64,000 bases of DNA from Neoarius graeffei. Lineage: Eukaryota > Chordata > Actinopteri > Siluriformes > Ariidae. Positions 33,071 to 45,307 of the stretch are shown piece by piece. The position numbers and the translations under genes are program-made. The notes under the pieces were generated by a model. The model was not told the DNA's origin and ran no database searches. It saw only the letters and a program-made list of their open reading frames with translations. The stretch covers positions 44,445,732 to 44,509,731 of the forward strand of contig NC_083587.1 of NCBI RefSeq assembly GCF_027579695.1, read 5' to 3'. Positions within the stretch are counted from its first letter, which is position 1, and each line of letters begins with the position of its first letter.

Positions 33071-33665
33071 CATAGTTACATAATTTCCATTACTCTTCAT
33101 GATAGACAAGCAAACTCATATGATGTAGGATACAGATACTCGATACTAACAGTAATTGGTACACCTGATTGTGCTGGAGCCGTTAGAGAACCTCCCCTAT
33201 TTATCTGTCTGTTATCTGCACTGCAGATATGAAAAAGTGGGCATGCGACTGTAAATTTGTTTAAAGAGCGACATCTAGTGGACAAACCAGTCAACAAACG
33301 TATTATTGGTACTTGAACCACCTGCAGTACTCGTTTATATCCACTAGGTGTTTCTGGAGACAAGTTTAAAGCCACAGCTCTCCTTTCATGATTAATTACC
33401 AAACCAATCAGCTGTAGCTGCTCATTATTACAGTGGAGATTAGTCACATGTGCGGAAATTGTGACTCAATCAAAATGCTCTATTTTAAAAGACTCTTTTC
33501 TCCCCTGGAAAGTAGTCTTGTGGGCTTTCAGAACGTTTAGATTAGCAAACTGTGTGAGTCTGGTGAGTATAGATAACCTTTAACAATAACGTTGTTAATA
33601 AAAATTCTCTTCTTTAAGTGTGTATTCTTTGTTCTGTTAGTTTTGGAGTGAAGAGTGCAGGCAGC

Positions 33666-35920
33666 ATGAAGGTGTCGGTGAGTTTATTTTTCTTTGTGCT
33701 TCATTGATGCTTGTTCTCCAGCTTCTGGCTTTTATTCTGGTGTTTTAATTGCACTTTATGCTGGACAAACTTTTTGTTTGGGTTGGGATTTGTCACTTTG
33801 CTTTTTCTAAAGCTTCTAAATATGATCTCTGGCTTTTATTCTAGGTCTTTGGTGTGATCTTGTTTGCAATGGGTTAGTCAAATCTATATTTACTGATGCT
33901 AAGTGGTCTTTGTGGAGGTGAGTGACTTTGTTAAGCTTTGTCTGTGTTGCAGGAGTCCTTTCCCAAAATCAGACACTGGTATGCCCTCGTTGTCCCCAAG
34001 GTGACTTCTAAAACTTCTCCATCTGATCTCTTGTGTAGAACATTAGTCTGCACTAACTTTATGCAGTGAAAAGCAAACTGTCATAACCAGCTAATACTGT
34101 AGACATGCAGTATTTTATTATTTTTAAGTTGACTTCTTTGTTTCTCAGTTTGTTACACTGAGTGGTTTGACCGTGACAATCCTAGTGGAGCTGGAGATTA
34201 TGAAACACTCTATGAGCTGAGAGTAGCATGTCCAAAGAAAATCTGCAAAAAGCCTTTATCCATTGAGGCTCAAACTCTTTCTGGTGTTCCAGCTTCAACT
34301 ACTGGACAAGTGTTTAAATTGTGAGTTTCCCTTTACAGTCTTCCATGTCTTAAATTTGGGGTTAAACAATGTTCAGGGTCCAGATTAGCAAGACCATGTC
34401 CAATTTGTAGAACAGCAACTCTGACTGTGGTTCTACTACAAATTTCAGGTTTGTATAGTGTTTCTAATGAGATGGTCACAAGGCAGCTTTTACAGAAAAC
34501 GAGATTAAACTTGAGCTAATCTTCTCCCTAATGAGCAAGCTTGTGGTGACTGTGGCAAGGGGGAAAAACTCCCTTGGATGACATGAGGAAGAAACCTTGA
34601 AGAACCAGACTCCAAAGGGAGTCTGTCCTCATTTGGGTGATGGCATGACTATAAATGGCTCACTTCTATAGTTGTGTCCTACATAGTCAAAGTATAACTG
34701 CGTAACCAGGAACTTCATTGTAGTCTAAATGAAGTCTCTTGTTTAAACTGTTCATTGATGGAAACCTGAATGCAAAACTGTTCATGACAACTGCAGTCCT
34801 AAAGTTAGCAAGTCAACTGTGGTCCTTGGATATGAAGGTTTTACTATGTGTCCAGAGCATCTTCCAAGTGTGACTTTCAACTGTCCGTATGGCTCCGTCC
34901 TCCACAGGCGTAATGTGATGAGACTCAAGCCAGACATAGAGCATCAGGATTGATCAGGCAAGCCCGAGGAGCAGAAGAGGTTAGCATGATTGGTGTCTCA
35001 GGGTTGACCTGTCCCTCAGGGGACAGGAAGAGGGAGAAAACACAGGTTGTTGGGCATACCCAATGTCACCTAATGGTTGAGTATACACTTGGCACTAGGT
35101 GCAAGCAGGTATTCTGGCAAGACTAACTATGACTGTATAACTTGTAAAAGGGGTGAGCCAGACAATAACATGGCCATGAGGGTGCTCTAGGATATAAAGC
35201 AGTCAGCTGCTACGCTGTCCACAAACCAGGGTAGGGGGGGACTGGCAACAGCATCCATATGTCCTGGTTTACCAAAACTTTAAGTCTAAACTAACAACTT
35301 GATGCTAGGTGTTTTTAGCCTAGACTAATATTTCTCCCAGTTAACTCATTGGGACTTGTATGGTGGCTGTTCCACCTAAAGGGATTCAAAGCTGTACAGA
35401 AAACTGAATAAAATTCATGGCTGGAGCTTTTTATTTTTCCAATAATGGTGCTTTTTAACCTGCAGCAGTAAAGCTACAAGGTCTGCAACATCAGGACATG
35501 AGATTGCTACTCTGTTTCTAAGTAAAAATAACTGGTGGTAAATTGCTGTCATATAAAACAGGTGGACATGGTGTTCTAGGAAAAGCAACGTGAGGGGTAG
35601 TGGGTTGATGTGGTGTCACTTTCCACCATCACTCAGTATTTTACTGTAATGGCTTGTGACTAGTCTGGGTTTTGAAGGTTGTGGTGTAAACTGTTCAACT
35701 GATTCTCACTTACTACAGGGCCTGGTGTAACAAACTGTTCTGTTTTTATAGCCCTGATTCTGAAGTATTCAATAAAATTGAGACATGGTGGTTCTCTCTC
35801 TATGAATATATCCTCAGCTACGACAAGGTGCATGGCTTCATCTGTGTGAATTGTCAGCAGCTAGAGGGAAATTGCCTGGATTACAAGGTGCGTTTTCAGT
35901 GCCCATGTCCTTGGCCCTGA
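33666..35920 (+). CDS. Small secreted WxxW-domain protein, copy B
   Basis: Same five-exon structure and lengths as copy A: 33666-33677, 33845-33872, 33953-34000, 34149-34320, 35818-35920, giving 120 residues. Signal peptide, [11 protein letters not shown] core and QCPCPWP end are conserved. In exon 4 I count nine base differences from copy A in 172, six of them amino-acid-changing (for example T to A, H to Y, Q to K). Exon 5 adds two changes (N to D, D to N). In this copy an upstream acceptor (TTTATAG, near 35751) would also stay in frame and add about 22 residues; in copy A the same choice shifts the frame. Polyadenylation signal ATTAAA at 36131. No sign of inactivation. Confidence 0.82.
34440..35290 (+). 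repeat. Intronic teleost repeat, copy B
   Basis: Counterpart of 16490-17360 within intron 4, sharing the 'GCAAGCTTGTGGTGACTGTG' phrase. Confidence 0.5.
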
Positions 35921-36264
35921 CTGATTATTCAACGTGGTGTAAAAAGGCTGGCTTGTTTCTCCAGTTGCCTTTATTGCAACATTCTGGGTTCTTACTGCTT
36001 CATGTCTCTTTAGTAGCTTGATTCTGTCAGTGTATAAGAACATGTACTGAACAGACTTGGCTAACTGCATTTGACTTTGAAGATTAATTGCATGAGCAAT
36101 GTGTCCTGTCTAAGAAGAAACTGAAATGTAATTAAAAAATGCCCTTGATTCCTGCTTGTCTGATTCTTTATTTTTACTGATAGGTTTCCATAGTATCTCT
36201 GGGATATTGGGCTTATGTATCCATTATGTGAATGGGAGGGTATTATTAATGAATGGCATATGTG

Positions 36265-37820
36265 GGTGCAATCAGTTAATTATTGAAATTAAGTGATCAA
36301 TCCCATTGAATTGTTTACTTTGACTCATTTGAATTGAATCATACCATAGAATCACTCATTTGAAGTGAATCATTTAGTGAATCATACCATTAATCCTGGT
36401 GCTTAATAAGTTACCAAACAGCTAAATTATGGTATATTTCCAAATTATTACGATCACTTACCATATTACATAACTTATATGCACCTTTTTGAATTCTTCG
36501 AGAGATTGGGGACTTCAGATATTGTTCACACAAACAGTTTGTTTAATAAATGAATTTATTATACAAAGATAAAAATAATAAATCAATATATACAAATATG
36601 GTGTGTGTATGGCCTAGCTTGTTGCTAGCTAAAACAAAGGAATGTTATCTAAATAGAACAAAGGGTTAGCTCTGTTGCTAATGTGTGGTGGGGGGGGGGA
36701 AGACTTGACCATGTGTTTAGCCTCGTGTAGCTAACTACACGTGGTGGAGGCCTAGATTAGCCTTGTGTTGCTAGTGTGTGTTTGTGAAAGGCCCTCTGGC
36801 CTAGCTAAAGTGTTTGTTAGGCCTGGTGAGGCCTACGGAGCACGAGGTAGGCCTAGATTAGCTTTGTGTTGCTAAGCAGACAAAGGGAAGCTGTAGCTAA
36901 AGTTATCAGGCCTGGTCAGGCCTGTTGAGCACGTGTTTTCTCAGTAACAAAAAGATTCCACACTCATTACCAAACTCACTGAAACCTTCATAAGGTCAAG
37001 ATGTATGATAAGGAAATTAAAGTGTTAGAGAGAAAAGCATGCACAGCCTATTAAAACAAATTTAGATTAAACAAACAGAACAATTCAATTCGACACGCTG
37101 CGTGTCTAACAGTGTAACAGATAAACCTGGGTTTAAATTCACACTATTTCAAATAAAAGCAAATTCCTAAGACTATCTTAATTATGCCCAAATGCCAAAA
37201 TCTTACTTAATCCTGCCTTTAGCAAGATATGAAGAACTATTCGCCGGCGTAGTCTCAGGCCTCGCCGTGGGAGCACGTGAGCCGCTCGTGATGGAGGCGT
37301 AGAGAACTTTCTGGGTCCAGCGGAACACTTGGGTGGTTCCCATGGAAAGCAGAGGATTCTTGGTCCGAACTTCAGCGTTCGTGAGGAAAAGTCTCTGATC
37401 AGAATAAGATGCACAGCGCTTTTGAGTTAAAAAGGATTCAATCACTTCTTAACTTTTAACTGCCTGGGCTGCAGTCGTGACGTCACTTCTAATACGAGTA
37501 AACCGGTTGTAACTCAGGTTGAGTTTAAAGATCACGCGACTCTGGAGTTTACCTTGGCCAAGGGTAAGAAAGAAAATCGCACTGAGTGATGGATCTTGCA
37601 AGAAAGAAAGAAAAAGACGTCTTTTTGGTGGAGAGCATCTCTTTTGTGCGTCTAGACTCCTTGAAATCCGGACGCGAGAGACAAAATGGCGGAGCTTCCG
37701 CTTGGACTTATGCGCGCATGGCGGACTGACGTAGATGATCCCGCCCACGCGTGACATAGGTCACGCGGAAGTTGCCTGGGAATTGTGGTTCTGACACAAG
37801 ATGGCGGCATGATACCTACA
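36265..37820. mobile_element. 1556-bp insertion in copy B, possibly a solo LTR
   Basis: It is absent from copy A at the matching site (about 18370). The 9-mer GCATATGTG occurs on both sides (36256-36264 and 37821-37829), marking a target duplication. No inverted repeats or recognisable protein are seen. If the left TG at 36263 is counted as element, the ends read TG...CA in both directions, as an LTR would. The right third is CpG-rich (37230-37760) and looks promoter-like. Class uncertain. Confidence 0.6.
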
Positions 37821-38699
37821 GCATATGTGTATGTCTGGGGTGCAGTATTGTACCTTCCATAAACTGAGTGGTAGAAAACTTGAGATCCTATCTGAACTGG
37901 CACAGTCAGTAAAGCATCTATTTTGTGGGAGAGGTACTGTGCTCTTTATGGTGTAAAGACATTCCAGGAAGTGCTCACTTGTTTGTCCCTTGCTGAAAAA
38001 CAAAACTGCACTTGGTGCATAGGGGTGTGTGTGTATAATAGCATGGCCATCTCTGAGCCATGGTGTGAATTACTGTGGCTTGTAAAGACTTATCTTTAGG
38101 TAGTTCCCTCAAAAGGGTTCTCACAGGTATCTGGCTGGAGATAATTACACACCATAATGCACATGTAACTTTTTTTATTGCATTACACAGACCTACTTAA
38201 ATCCTGGTCTGTTCATTGAACAGAGAGCCCTATCTCTACAGTGACTAACCAGTAATCCTCTAGTTTCATCAGGGTTATTCTTGGGATTGTGTGTGGGGAG
38301 GCAGTCTGAATTCTCCCATCCTTTACTGGCAAGGTGTCATCCTCTCAAAGGGTCAAGGCACTTGGTGTCCTAATAAAAGTTCATATCTACATATTGCTGG
38401 GGTCTGAATGTAACTTATGGATGCTCAGTAGGTAGTCTTTAAATTTTGTCCTCTGCCTAAGCAAGTGATTGAGTGGCCATGCCAGATAAGGTTTAGCTTG
38501 AGCATTTATCTGCAAAACTTGTCACATCTTGGGGACCCTAATCCAGTTGGACAGAAGTGCATGACTTCCAAATTTCTCCAGAATGTATAGGGTTATTTTT
38601 CTACCCCACGATTAGTTTAGAGCTTCAAAATGTGTTCTAACACTATTTTAGTGTCCAGTTTTCTTTATGCCAGGCTCTGTTTTACAAGTGTATGCAGGT

Positions 38700-40090
38700 C
38701 AAACTATGGAGGGTTTGCAACAAAAGTACTAGTGCATCTCAATTGGAATATGGGAGTTCAATATTTTCCATCAGTTATTTGAGTGAAAATATTCTATTCA
38801 TTACAAACTGTTTGAAGCATTTTTCTAATTTTAATTCTGAATTATGGCCTACAGTGCAAAAATGTAAACCAAACATTGTACTTATTTTACATAAGTCCCG
38901 CCTAGTTCAGTACACACCACAGTCATGAAGCCTACTGACTTTGACAGTTGTCCAGAAGACGATCACTAACCTCCTCCACAAGGAGGGTAAGCCACAGCTC
39001 ATTTGAATAGGCTGGCTGGAAAAGGTGCACAAGCAACAGGGATGACTGCAGCCTTGAGAGGATTAAGAAAAGTCTATTCAAGAACTTGGGAGAGCTTCAC
39101 AAAGAGTGTGCTGAGGTTGGTGTATCGAGTCACCATGCACAGATGTCTTCAGGAAAGGGGCAAACTGTCACTTTCTTAATATCATGCCACTCCTGAACCA
39201 GAGGCAACGTAAGAAGCGTCTTACTTGGGCTAAGGAGAGAAGGAAATGGACTGTTGTTTTGTGTTTCAAAGTAGTCTTTTCAGATGAAAATTAATTTTTC
39301 ATTTGGAAATCAAGGTCCTAGAATCTGGAGGAAGAGCAGCAAGGCACAGAATCCAAGGTGATTGAAGTTTCTGCAGTCTATGATTTAGGGTGTCCTGTTA
39401 TCTGCTGGTGTTGCACCAATGTGTTTTAGAAAGTCTAAAGTCAATGCAGTTGTCTACCAGGAGATTTTTGAGCACTTCATGCTTCCAGCTGCTGACAAGT
39501 TTTATGGAGATGCCAATTTCCATTTCCAGCAGGACTTAGCACCTGTCCACAGTACCAGAACTACTACGAAATGGTTTACTGACCATATTACTGTGCTTGA
39601 TTGGCCAGCCAACTTGCCTAACCTGAATTGCACAGAGAATCTATGGGCTATTGTCAAGAAGGACAAGAGAAACACCCGACCCCAAACTACAGGCAAGCTG
39701 AAGGCCGCTATCAAAGCAACCTGGGCTCAATAACACTTCAGCAGTGCCACAGGCTGATCGCCTCCATGCCACACCACATTGATGCAGTAGTCCGTGTTAA
39801 AGGACCCCCAACCAAGCATTCAGTGCACAAATGAACATACTTTTCAGAAGTAGGATGTTTGTGTTGTAAATACTTTATCTTAACTATTCTAATAGTTTGA
39901 GATACTGGATTTGATTTTTCATGAGTTATAAGCCATAACTAAAGGTTAAAAGAAAAAAGCCTTGAAATATTTCACTTTGTCATGAATATAGAATATATGA
40001 AAGTTTACCTTTTTTGAATTAAATTATAAAACAATGTACTTGTTCATGATTTTTTTCCCCTAATATTTTAGATGCATCTGTAAGCTTGGC
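38700..40090 (+). mobile_element. Tc1-like element fossil, copy B
   Basis: The frame 39419-39733 reads the C-terminal half of a Tc1 transposase: FHFQQDLAPVHS (second Asp), VLDWPANLPNLN and ENLWAIVKKDK. The last acidic block has TENLW, retaining the Glu. N-terminal parts upstream (39100-39400) are recognisable only at DNA level and broken. The same fossil is at the same place in copy A, so insertion preceded duplication. Confidence 0.78.
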
Positions 40091-40105
40091 CGAGTGCATC
40101 TGATT

Positions 40106-40629
40106 GCAGTCCTCAAAAAAAAAAAAAAAATCTCCCAGCCTTAAGCAGCACCCAAAACAAACTTGGCCGAAAAACAATTCGATGTGCCCAGAGCTTTATT
40201 TTATTTTAGCGAGGAGAGAACGCAGGGTTTTTTTAAATGGATGAATTATCACAAAACCATAACACCAATATATGCAGACACATTCAGAAAGAAGTTCTAG
40301 GAGCAGAGGAATGAATAATTTAGGGTATATTAAGCTGTGGAGAGTTTTGAATGAGTATAATAATAATGCTGGGGCTTTGTTTCGGTTATCAAAGGAATAC
40401 AGTCCTGTGCAAAATGTCACCATGGAACCAGAGTATAGAAATGAACCTACAGTTCAAGAGAGTTCTACACAAACACACTGAACTTTACAACAGCTGCACA
40501 CGTGAAATGGAAATAAATCAGCTAAGGCAGGAAAAACTATTTTGGATAAAATTGTTACTGTCCGTTACACACTTATCAACCTGTGTGACTCAATTGTGCC
40601 TTTGAATGGAGAATTAATGAAAAGGGAAC
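40106..40629. other. Spacer, no gene seen
   Basis: Poly-A run near 40117 and short unconserved frames only. Confidence 0.5.
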
Positions 40630-40972
40630 TGAACATGGGCAGCACTGTCACCTCACAGCAAGAAGGTCCTGGGTTCGAGCCCACTGGCCAACGGGGGCCT
40701 TTTTGTGTGGAGTTTGCATGTTCTCCCCAGGTTCCTCTGGGTGCTCCATTTTCCCCCCACAGTCTAAAGATATGCAGGTTAGGCTAATTGGTGGCTCTAA
40801 ATTGACTGTGAGTGTGAATGGTTGTTTGTCTCTGTGTCAGCCCTGCAATGACCTGACAACTTGTCAACTTGTCAGTTACCCTGCCTCTCGCCCATAGTCA
40901 GCTATGATAAACTCCAGCTTGCCCTTGACCCTGCACAGGATAAGCAGTTATGAATGGATGGATGGATGGAAG
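40630..40972 (+). mobile_element. Older SINE with (GGAT)n tail
   Basis: SINE body with CTGCACAGGATAAGC and GGATGGATGG tail, the same subfamily as 21027-23446. The tRNA-like head is shortened. It is followed by the same ACATCAGGCTGG sequence as that copy. Confidence 0.85.
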
Positions 40973-41021
40973 TACATCAGGCTGGCTGCTCAGGTGTCCC
41001 AGATTGCCAGGTCTGTGTAAT

Positions 41022-41399
41022 CTCATCTCATCTCATTATCTCTAGCCGCTTTATCCTTCTACAGGGTCGCAGGCAAGCTGGAGCCTATCCCAGCTGACTA
41101 CGGGCGAAAGGCGGGGTACACCCTGGACAAGTCGCCAGGTCATCACAGGGCTGACACATAGACACAGACAACCATTCACACTCACATTCACACCTACGGT
41201 CAATTTAGAGTCACCAGTTAACCTAACCTGCATGTCTTTGGACTGTGGGGGAAACCGGAGCACCCGGAGGAAACCCACGCGGACACGGGGAGAACATGCA
41301 AACTCCACACAGAAAGGCCCTCGCCGGCCCCGGGGCTCGAACCCAGGACCTTGTTGCTGTGAGGCGACAGCGCTAACCACTACACCACCGTGCCGCCCC
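41022..41399 (-). mobile_element. Mermaid/DANA-type SINE
   Basis: Full-length minus copy flanked by the perfect 12-mer GGTCTGTGTAAT (41010-41021 and 41400-41411), inserted in the 'aggctggctgctcaggtgtcc' repeat. Confidence 0.95.
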
Positions 41400-41411
41400 G
41401 GTCTGTGTAAT

Positions 41412-42449
41412 ATAAAAAGTTATACCCAGAAACCAAACTCAATTTTCTACACATTTATTATCCCCCACCCAAATGAAGTTTATAGAAACGGGTCCTGTCC
41501 GGTCATGTTTTCGTTTCTGGGCCATATCTTTAAAACTACTGAAGATATCTTCATGAAACTTTGCATACATATCAAGCAACATGTGAACTGGTGCCTTCTG
41601 CTATTTTGGATATTTGAAAAAATGTATTTTTCAAATTTTTACATTAAAAAATAGATTTTGACTTAGTTTATAAGAGCAATGTTTGTTTCCGGAGCATACA
41701 TCCAAAACTATTCATGATACAGATTTGAAACTTGGTATACATGTTAACAAGGTGATGTAGATTTGTCTTTTCATACTAAGAAATGTGAGAAATTTTAATT
41801 TTTCATGTTTCAATGAAAACTATTTCAGACTTTGTCTCTCAGGTTAGTCTTAGGGGTAGGTTTTGTTTCTGGTTGTGTCTCCAACTAGTCGCAGGCTGTC
41901 GCAGCCCGGCTTTCCTTCGGCAGGCAGGGAAGTCGAGGAAGCCTCACGGAAACTGACTTGAGAAGGGTTTGCGACACCAGCGATGCATTTGCGGCTATTT
42001 TGCAAGAAATTTTGTTGCACTAATTTTTTTGAACATGTTCAAAATTTCAGCGACGAAGGAGCAACACTTTGCGACTCATGCTAGGAAATTGAGAAGCCCC
42101 ATGAATGTTTCAAGACACTTTTGAAACTCTCTTGCGAATGACGTTCGCAATTTGTCGCAAGCTGTCACAGCCCAGTGAGGTACTGGCTTTCGGGATAGGT
42201 TTTGTTTCTGGAGCAGAACTTGAAAACTATGAGTGGTAGGGTCTTGAAAGTTGGTATATGTGTTGATTAAGTAATGTATATGCTCCTTTTGAGACTAAGA
42301 AATGTGAGAAATTTTCATTTTTAGCTCACCTGGACCAAAGGTCTGGTGGGTTTATGCCATGGGCTGCTGAGGTCAGTGTAAAGAAGGTAGGGTTGGTTTC
42401 CTGCAGCACAACTTGAAAAATGTGACAAATAATACCTTGATAGATGGTA
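41412..42449 (+). repeat. Repeat of the 'tatcccccacccaaa' family with internal units
   Basis: Three loosely repeated modules begin near 41500, 41670 and 42190 (phrases such as 'GGTTTTGTTTCTGGAGCA', 'CTAAGAAATGTGAGAAATTT' twice, at about 41778 and 42296). No protein. Confidence 0.5.
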
Positions 42450-42973
42450 CACTATATTGCCAAAAGTATTTGCTCACCTGCCTTGACTCACATATGAGCT
42501 TAAGTGACATCCCATTCCTAATCCATAGGGTTCAATATGATGTCGGTCCACCCTTTGCAGCTAGAACAGCTTCAACTCTTCTGGGAAAGTTGTCCACAAG
42601 GTTTAGGAGTGTGTTTATGGGAATTTTTGACCATTCTTCCATAAGCGTATTTGTGAGGTCACACACTGATATTGGACGAGAAGGCCTGGCTCTCAGTCTC
42701 CGCTCTAATTCATCCCAAAGGTGTTCTATCGGGCTGAGGTCAGGACTCTGTGCAGGCCAGTCAAGTTCATCCACACCAAACTCTGTCATCCATGTCTTTA
42801 TGGACCTTGCTTTGTGCACAGTCATGTTGGTAGAGGAAGAGGCCAGCTCCGAACTGTAAAAACAGCCTGCATGCCTAGGTGCTTGATTTTATACACCTGT
42901 GGCCATGAAAGTGATTGGAACACCTGATTCCGATAATTTGGATGGGTGAGCAAATACTTTTGGCAATATAGTG
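42450..42973 (-). mobile_element. Tc1-like element, internally deleted (524 bp)
   Basis: Perfect-looking terminal inverted repeats CACTATATTGCCAAAAGTAT and its inverse, flanked by TA on both sides. The minus strand at 42532-42825 encodes a transposase tail: ELDWPAQSPDLSPIEHLWDELERR. The N-terminal two thirds are deleted, so it can move only in trans. Confidence 0.92.
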
Positions 42974-43099
42974 TATATAGGGTGGGGGATATGGATGACG
43001 CTGTCTTGTTTTATATTCAGCTGCTTCCAGAAACTACCTGGATCACTTCTAAAACACTGTCATATTTGAATTTATGAATGTATGAATTTATTTTTATTT

Positions 43100-44184
43100 C
43101 GAACATGTATAAAAAATGTATGTAACTATTTGTACATACAAAAGAAAGAAAACGAAAAATAAAATAAAATAAATAAATAAATAAATAACATAAAGAGCTA
43201 AGACATTACAAAACACCGCACATTGTTCGAAAAAGGAGTGGGAAGAAGTACAATACTTTTTTAATTTCCCACCCTTTATTAACTACCCCGAAATCCAAAC
43301 TACATTAATACACCTATAAAAATATATACCATATATACACTTCATGAATATCTATATAAATATATAATTACAAAAATAAATATATACTACATACCATATA
43401 TATATATATGGCGGCACGGTGGTGTAGTGGTTAGCGCTGTCGCCTCACAGCAAGAAGGTCCTGGGTTCGAGCCCCGGGGCCGGCGAGGGCCTTTCTGTGT
43501 GGAGTTTGCATGTTCTCCCCGTGTCCGCGTGGGTTTCCTCCGGGTGCTCCGGTTTCCCCCACAGTCCAAAGACATGCAGGTTAGGTTAACTGGTGACTCT
43601 AAATTGACCGTAGGTGTGAATGTGAGTGTGAATGGTTGTCTGTGTCTATGTGTCAGCCCTGTGATGACCTGGCGACTTGTCCAGGGTGTACCCCGCCTTT
43701 CGCCCATAGTCAGCTGGGATAGGCTCCAGCTTGCCTGCGACCCTGTAGAAGGATAAAGCGGCTAGAGATAATGAGATGAGATGAGATATATATATATATA
43801 TATATACACTTCATAAATATCTATATAAATATTTAATTACAAAAATATATACTACATACCATATATACACTTCATAAATATCTAATATAAATATATATAT
43901 ATATATTTTCATAAATATCTATATAAATATATTATATATAAATCTATATAAACCCGAAATCCAAACTACATTAATACACCTATAAAAATATATACCATAT
44001 ATACACTTCATGAATATCTATATAAATATATAATTACAAAAATAAATATATACTACATACCATATATATATATATATATATACACTTCATAAATATCTAT
44101 ATAAATATTTAATTACAAAAATATATACTACATTACTACATACCATACACTTCATAAATATCTATATAAATATATAATTACAAA

Positions 44185-44230
<46 letters not shown>

Positions 44231-44560
44231 TATATACCATATATACACTTCTACACTTCATAAATATATATATATAAATATATCATTACAGAAATAAATA
44301 TCTAGTACATACCTATCCCTATAAATATGAATATATAAACTATCCCCATAAATAAATATATACCATATACTAAGTTAGTTCTAATATAACAATCAACCCT
44401 ATTCTATTATCCCTCATCATCCTCCGTTAACATACTTCTCTTTTTTGTACCTTTTTTTAAACCGATTTATATTTGCACTTTGTTTTATTTCTGTCTCCAG
44501 TCTGTTCCATAAAGTCACCCCACAGCTCGATACGCACATGCTTTTCATATTTGTTTATTG
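43100..44560. repeat. AT-rich tandem-repeat block with an embedded SINE
   Basis: From about 43310 to 44350 units like 'CATATATACACTTCATAAAT' plus 'ATCTATATAAATATATAATT' recur many times with length variation, together with (TA)n tracts (for example 44188-44227). The outer edges (43100-43310 and 44400-44560) are a dispersed non-coding repeat ('TCTGTTCCATAAAGTCACCC'). Confidence 0.75.
43410..43786 (+). mobile_element. Mermaid/DANA-type SINE
   Basis: Full-length plus copy with (GATGA)n tail inside the AT-rich block. The flanks are TA repeats, so the target duplication cannot be defined. Confidence 0.92.
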
Positions 44561-44629
44561 AGCAACTTAAAGTTAAAAAAAAATAAGCTCAAATAAAACA
44601 GGGTTTTTCTTCAGGAACCCGACGTAGAG

Positions 44630-44762
44630 TTCAGCCAATTATATTGGATTTCCGAAACGCCTATCGCTGCGATCCGCCCACTTCCGGTCTGCATAGACCC
44701 TCTGATTTGATCAAGGAGCTGCTGCTAACTTGGTGAGAGAAACCCGGAGTGGCGGGCTTCAG
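44630..44762 (+). promoter_or_regulatory. Possible CpG-rich promoter and non-coding first exon
   Basis: A locally GC/CpG-richer stretch (CGACGTAG, CGAAACGCC, GCGATCCGCCC) followed by GGGCTTCAG and a GTAGGT donor at 44763. It lies upstream of pdp1, whose coding exon has an acceptor at 55666 and no upstream coding part visible. It could be the pdp1 5' UTR exon; other genes or alternative start sites are equally possible. Confidence 0.35.
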
Positions 44763-45307
44763 GTAGGTTGGTGTTTAAATTATATGTTTCTCTGCTATAG
44801 AGCCCCAAAGGCTTGTGAGGTAAGGATTATGGGTGTCGGTAGTAAAGCTGAACAGAACTGTGAGCTTTTTATTTTATTTATTTCATTTCACCAATGAGCT
44901 CCTTCAGCTGTGGAGTAGCTGACAGCCGCTCCAGTTAGCCGATAGCTACCTAGCATAACAAGCTATCTGGGATTGAATGGTGTTTGAGAATTAGTTATGG
45001 ATTCGGGCTGATACTAAACTTAACCCAAAATATAAATGTGAAATAATATTGTGTCTGTGATTCTGCGACCCGGTTCTGTGGGTGGTCGCGGTCTTTTTGT
45101 GAAGGCTGTCTTTGCACAAGTATACAGCAGGACCTTGCTAGCTGTTGGTGCTAAGGACGCTTTCTTGCTCAGAAAACTAATTTCGATTCTTCTACATTTT
45201 AACTTTTCTAACAAACTAGCTAGTTTAGCTCAAATGAAGTGTTGTTGGTGTTTTCGTGTGGAAAGCACACCTTGATTAAAAACAAAAATATGGTAAAACT
45301 ACATATA

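Larger units (their letters stand above)
33197..40105 (+). repeat. Segmental duplication, copy B
   Basis: Collinear with 15228-20640. Longer because of the 1556-bp insertion at 36265-37820. The copies are in direct orientation, separated by about 12.5 kb of mobile elements. Confidence 0.9.

Noticed and set aside
42413..42859. 148-codon plus-strand frame over the deleted Tc1
   Set aside because: It is the complement of the transposase remnant, which carries the conserved residues on the minus strand.
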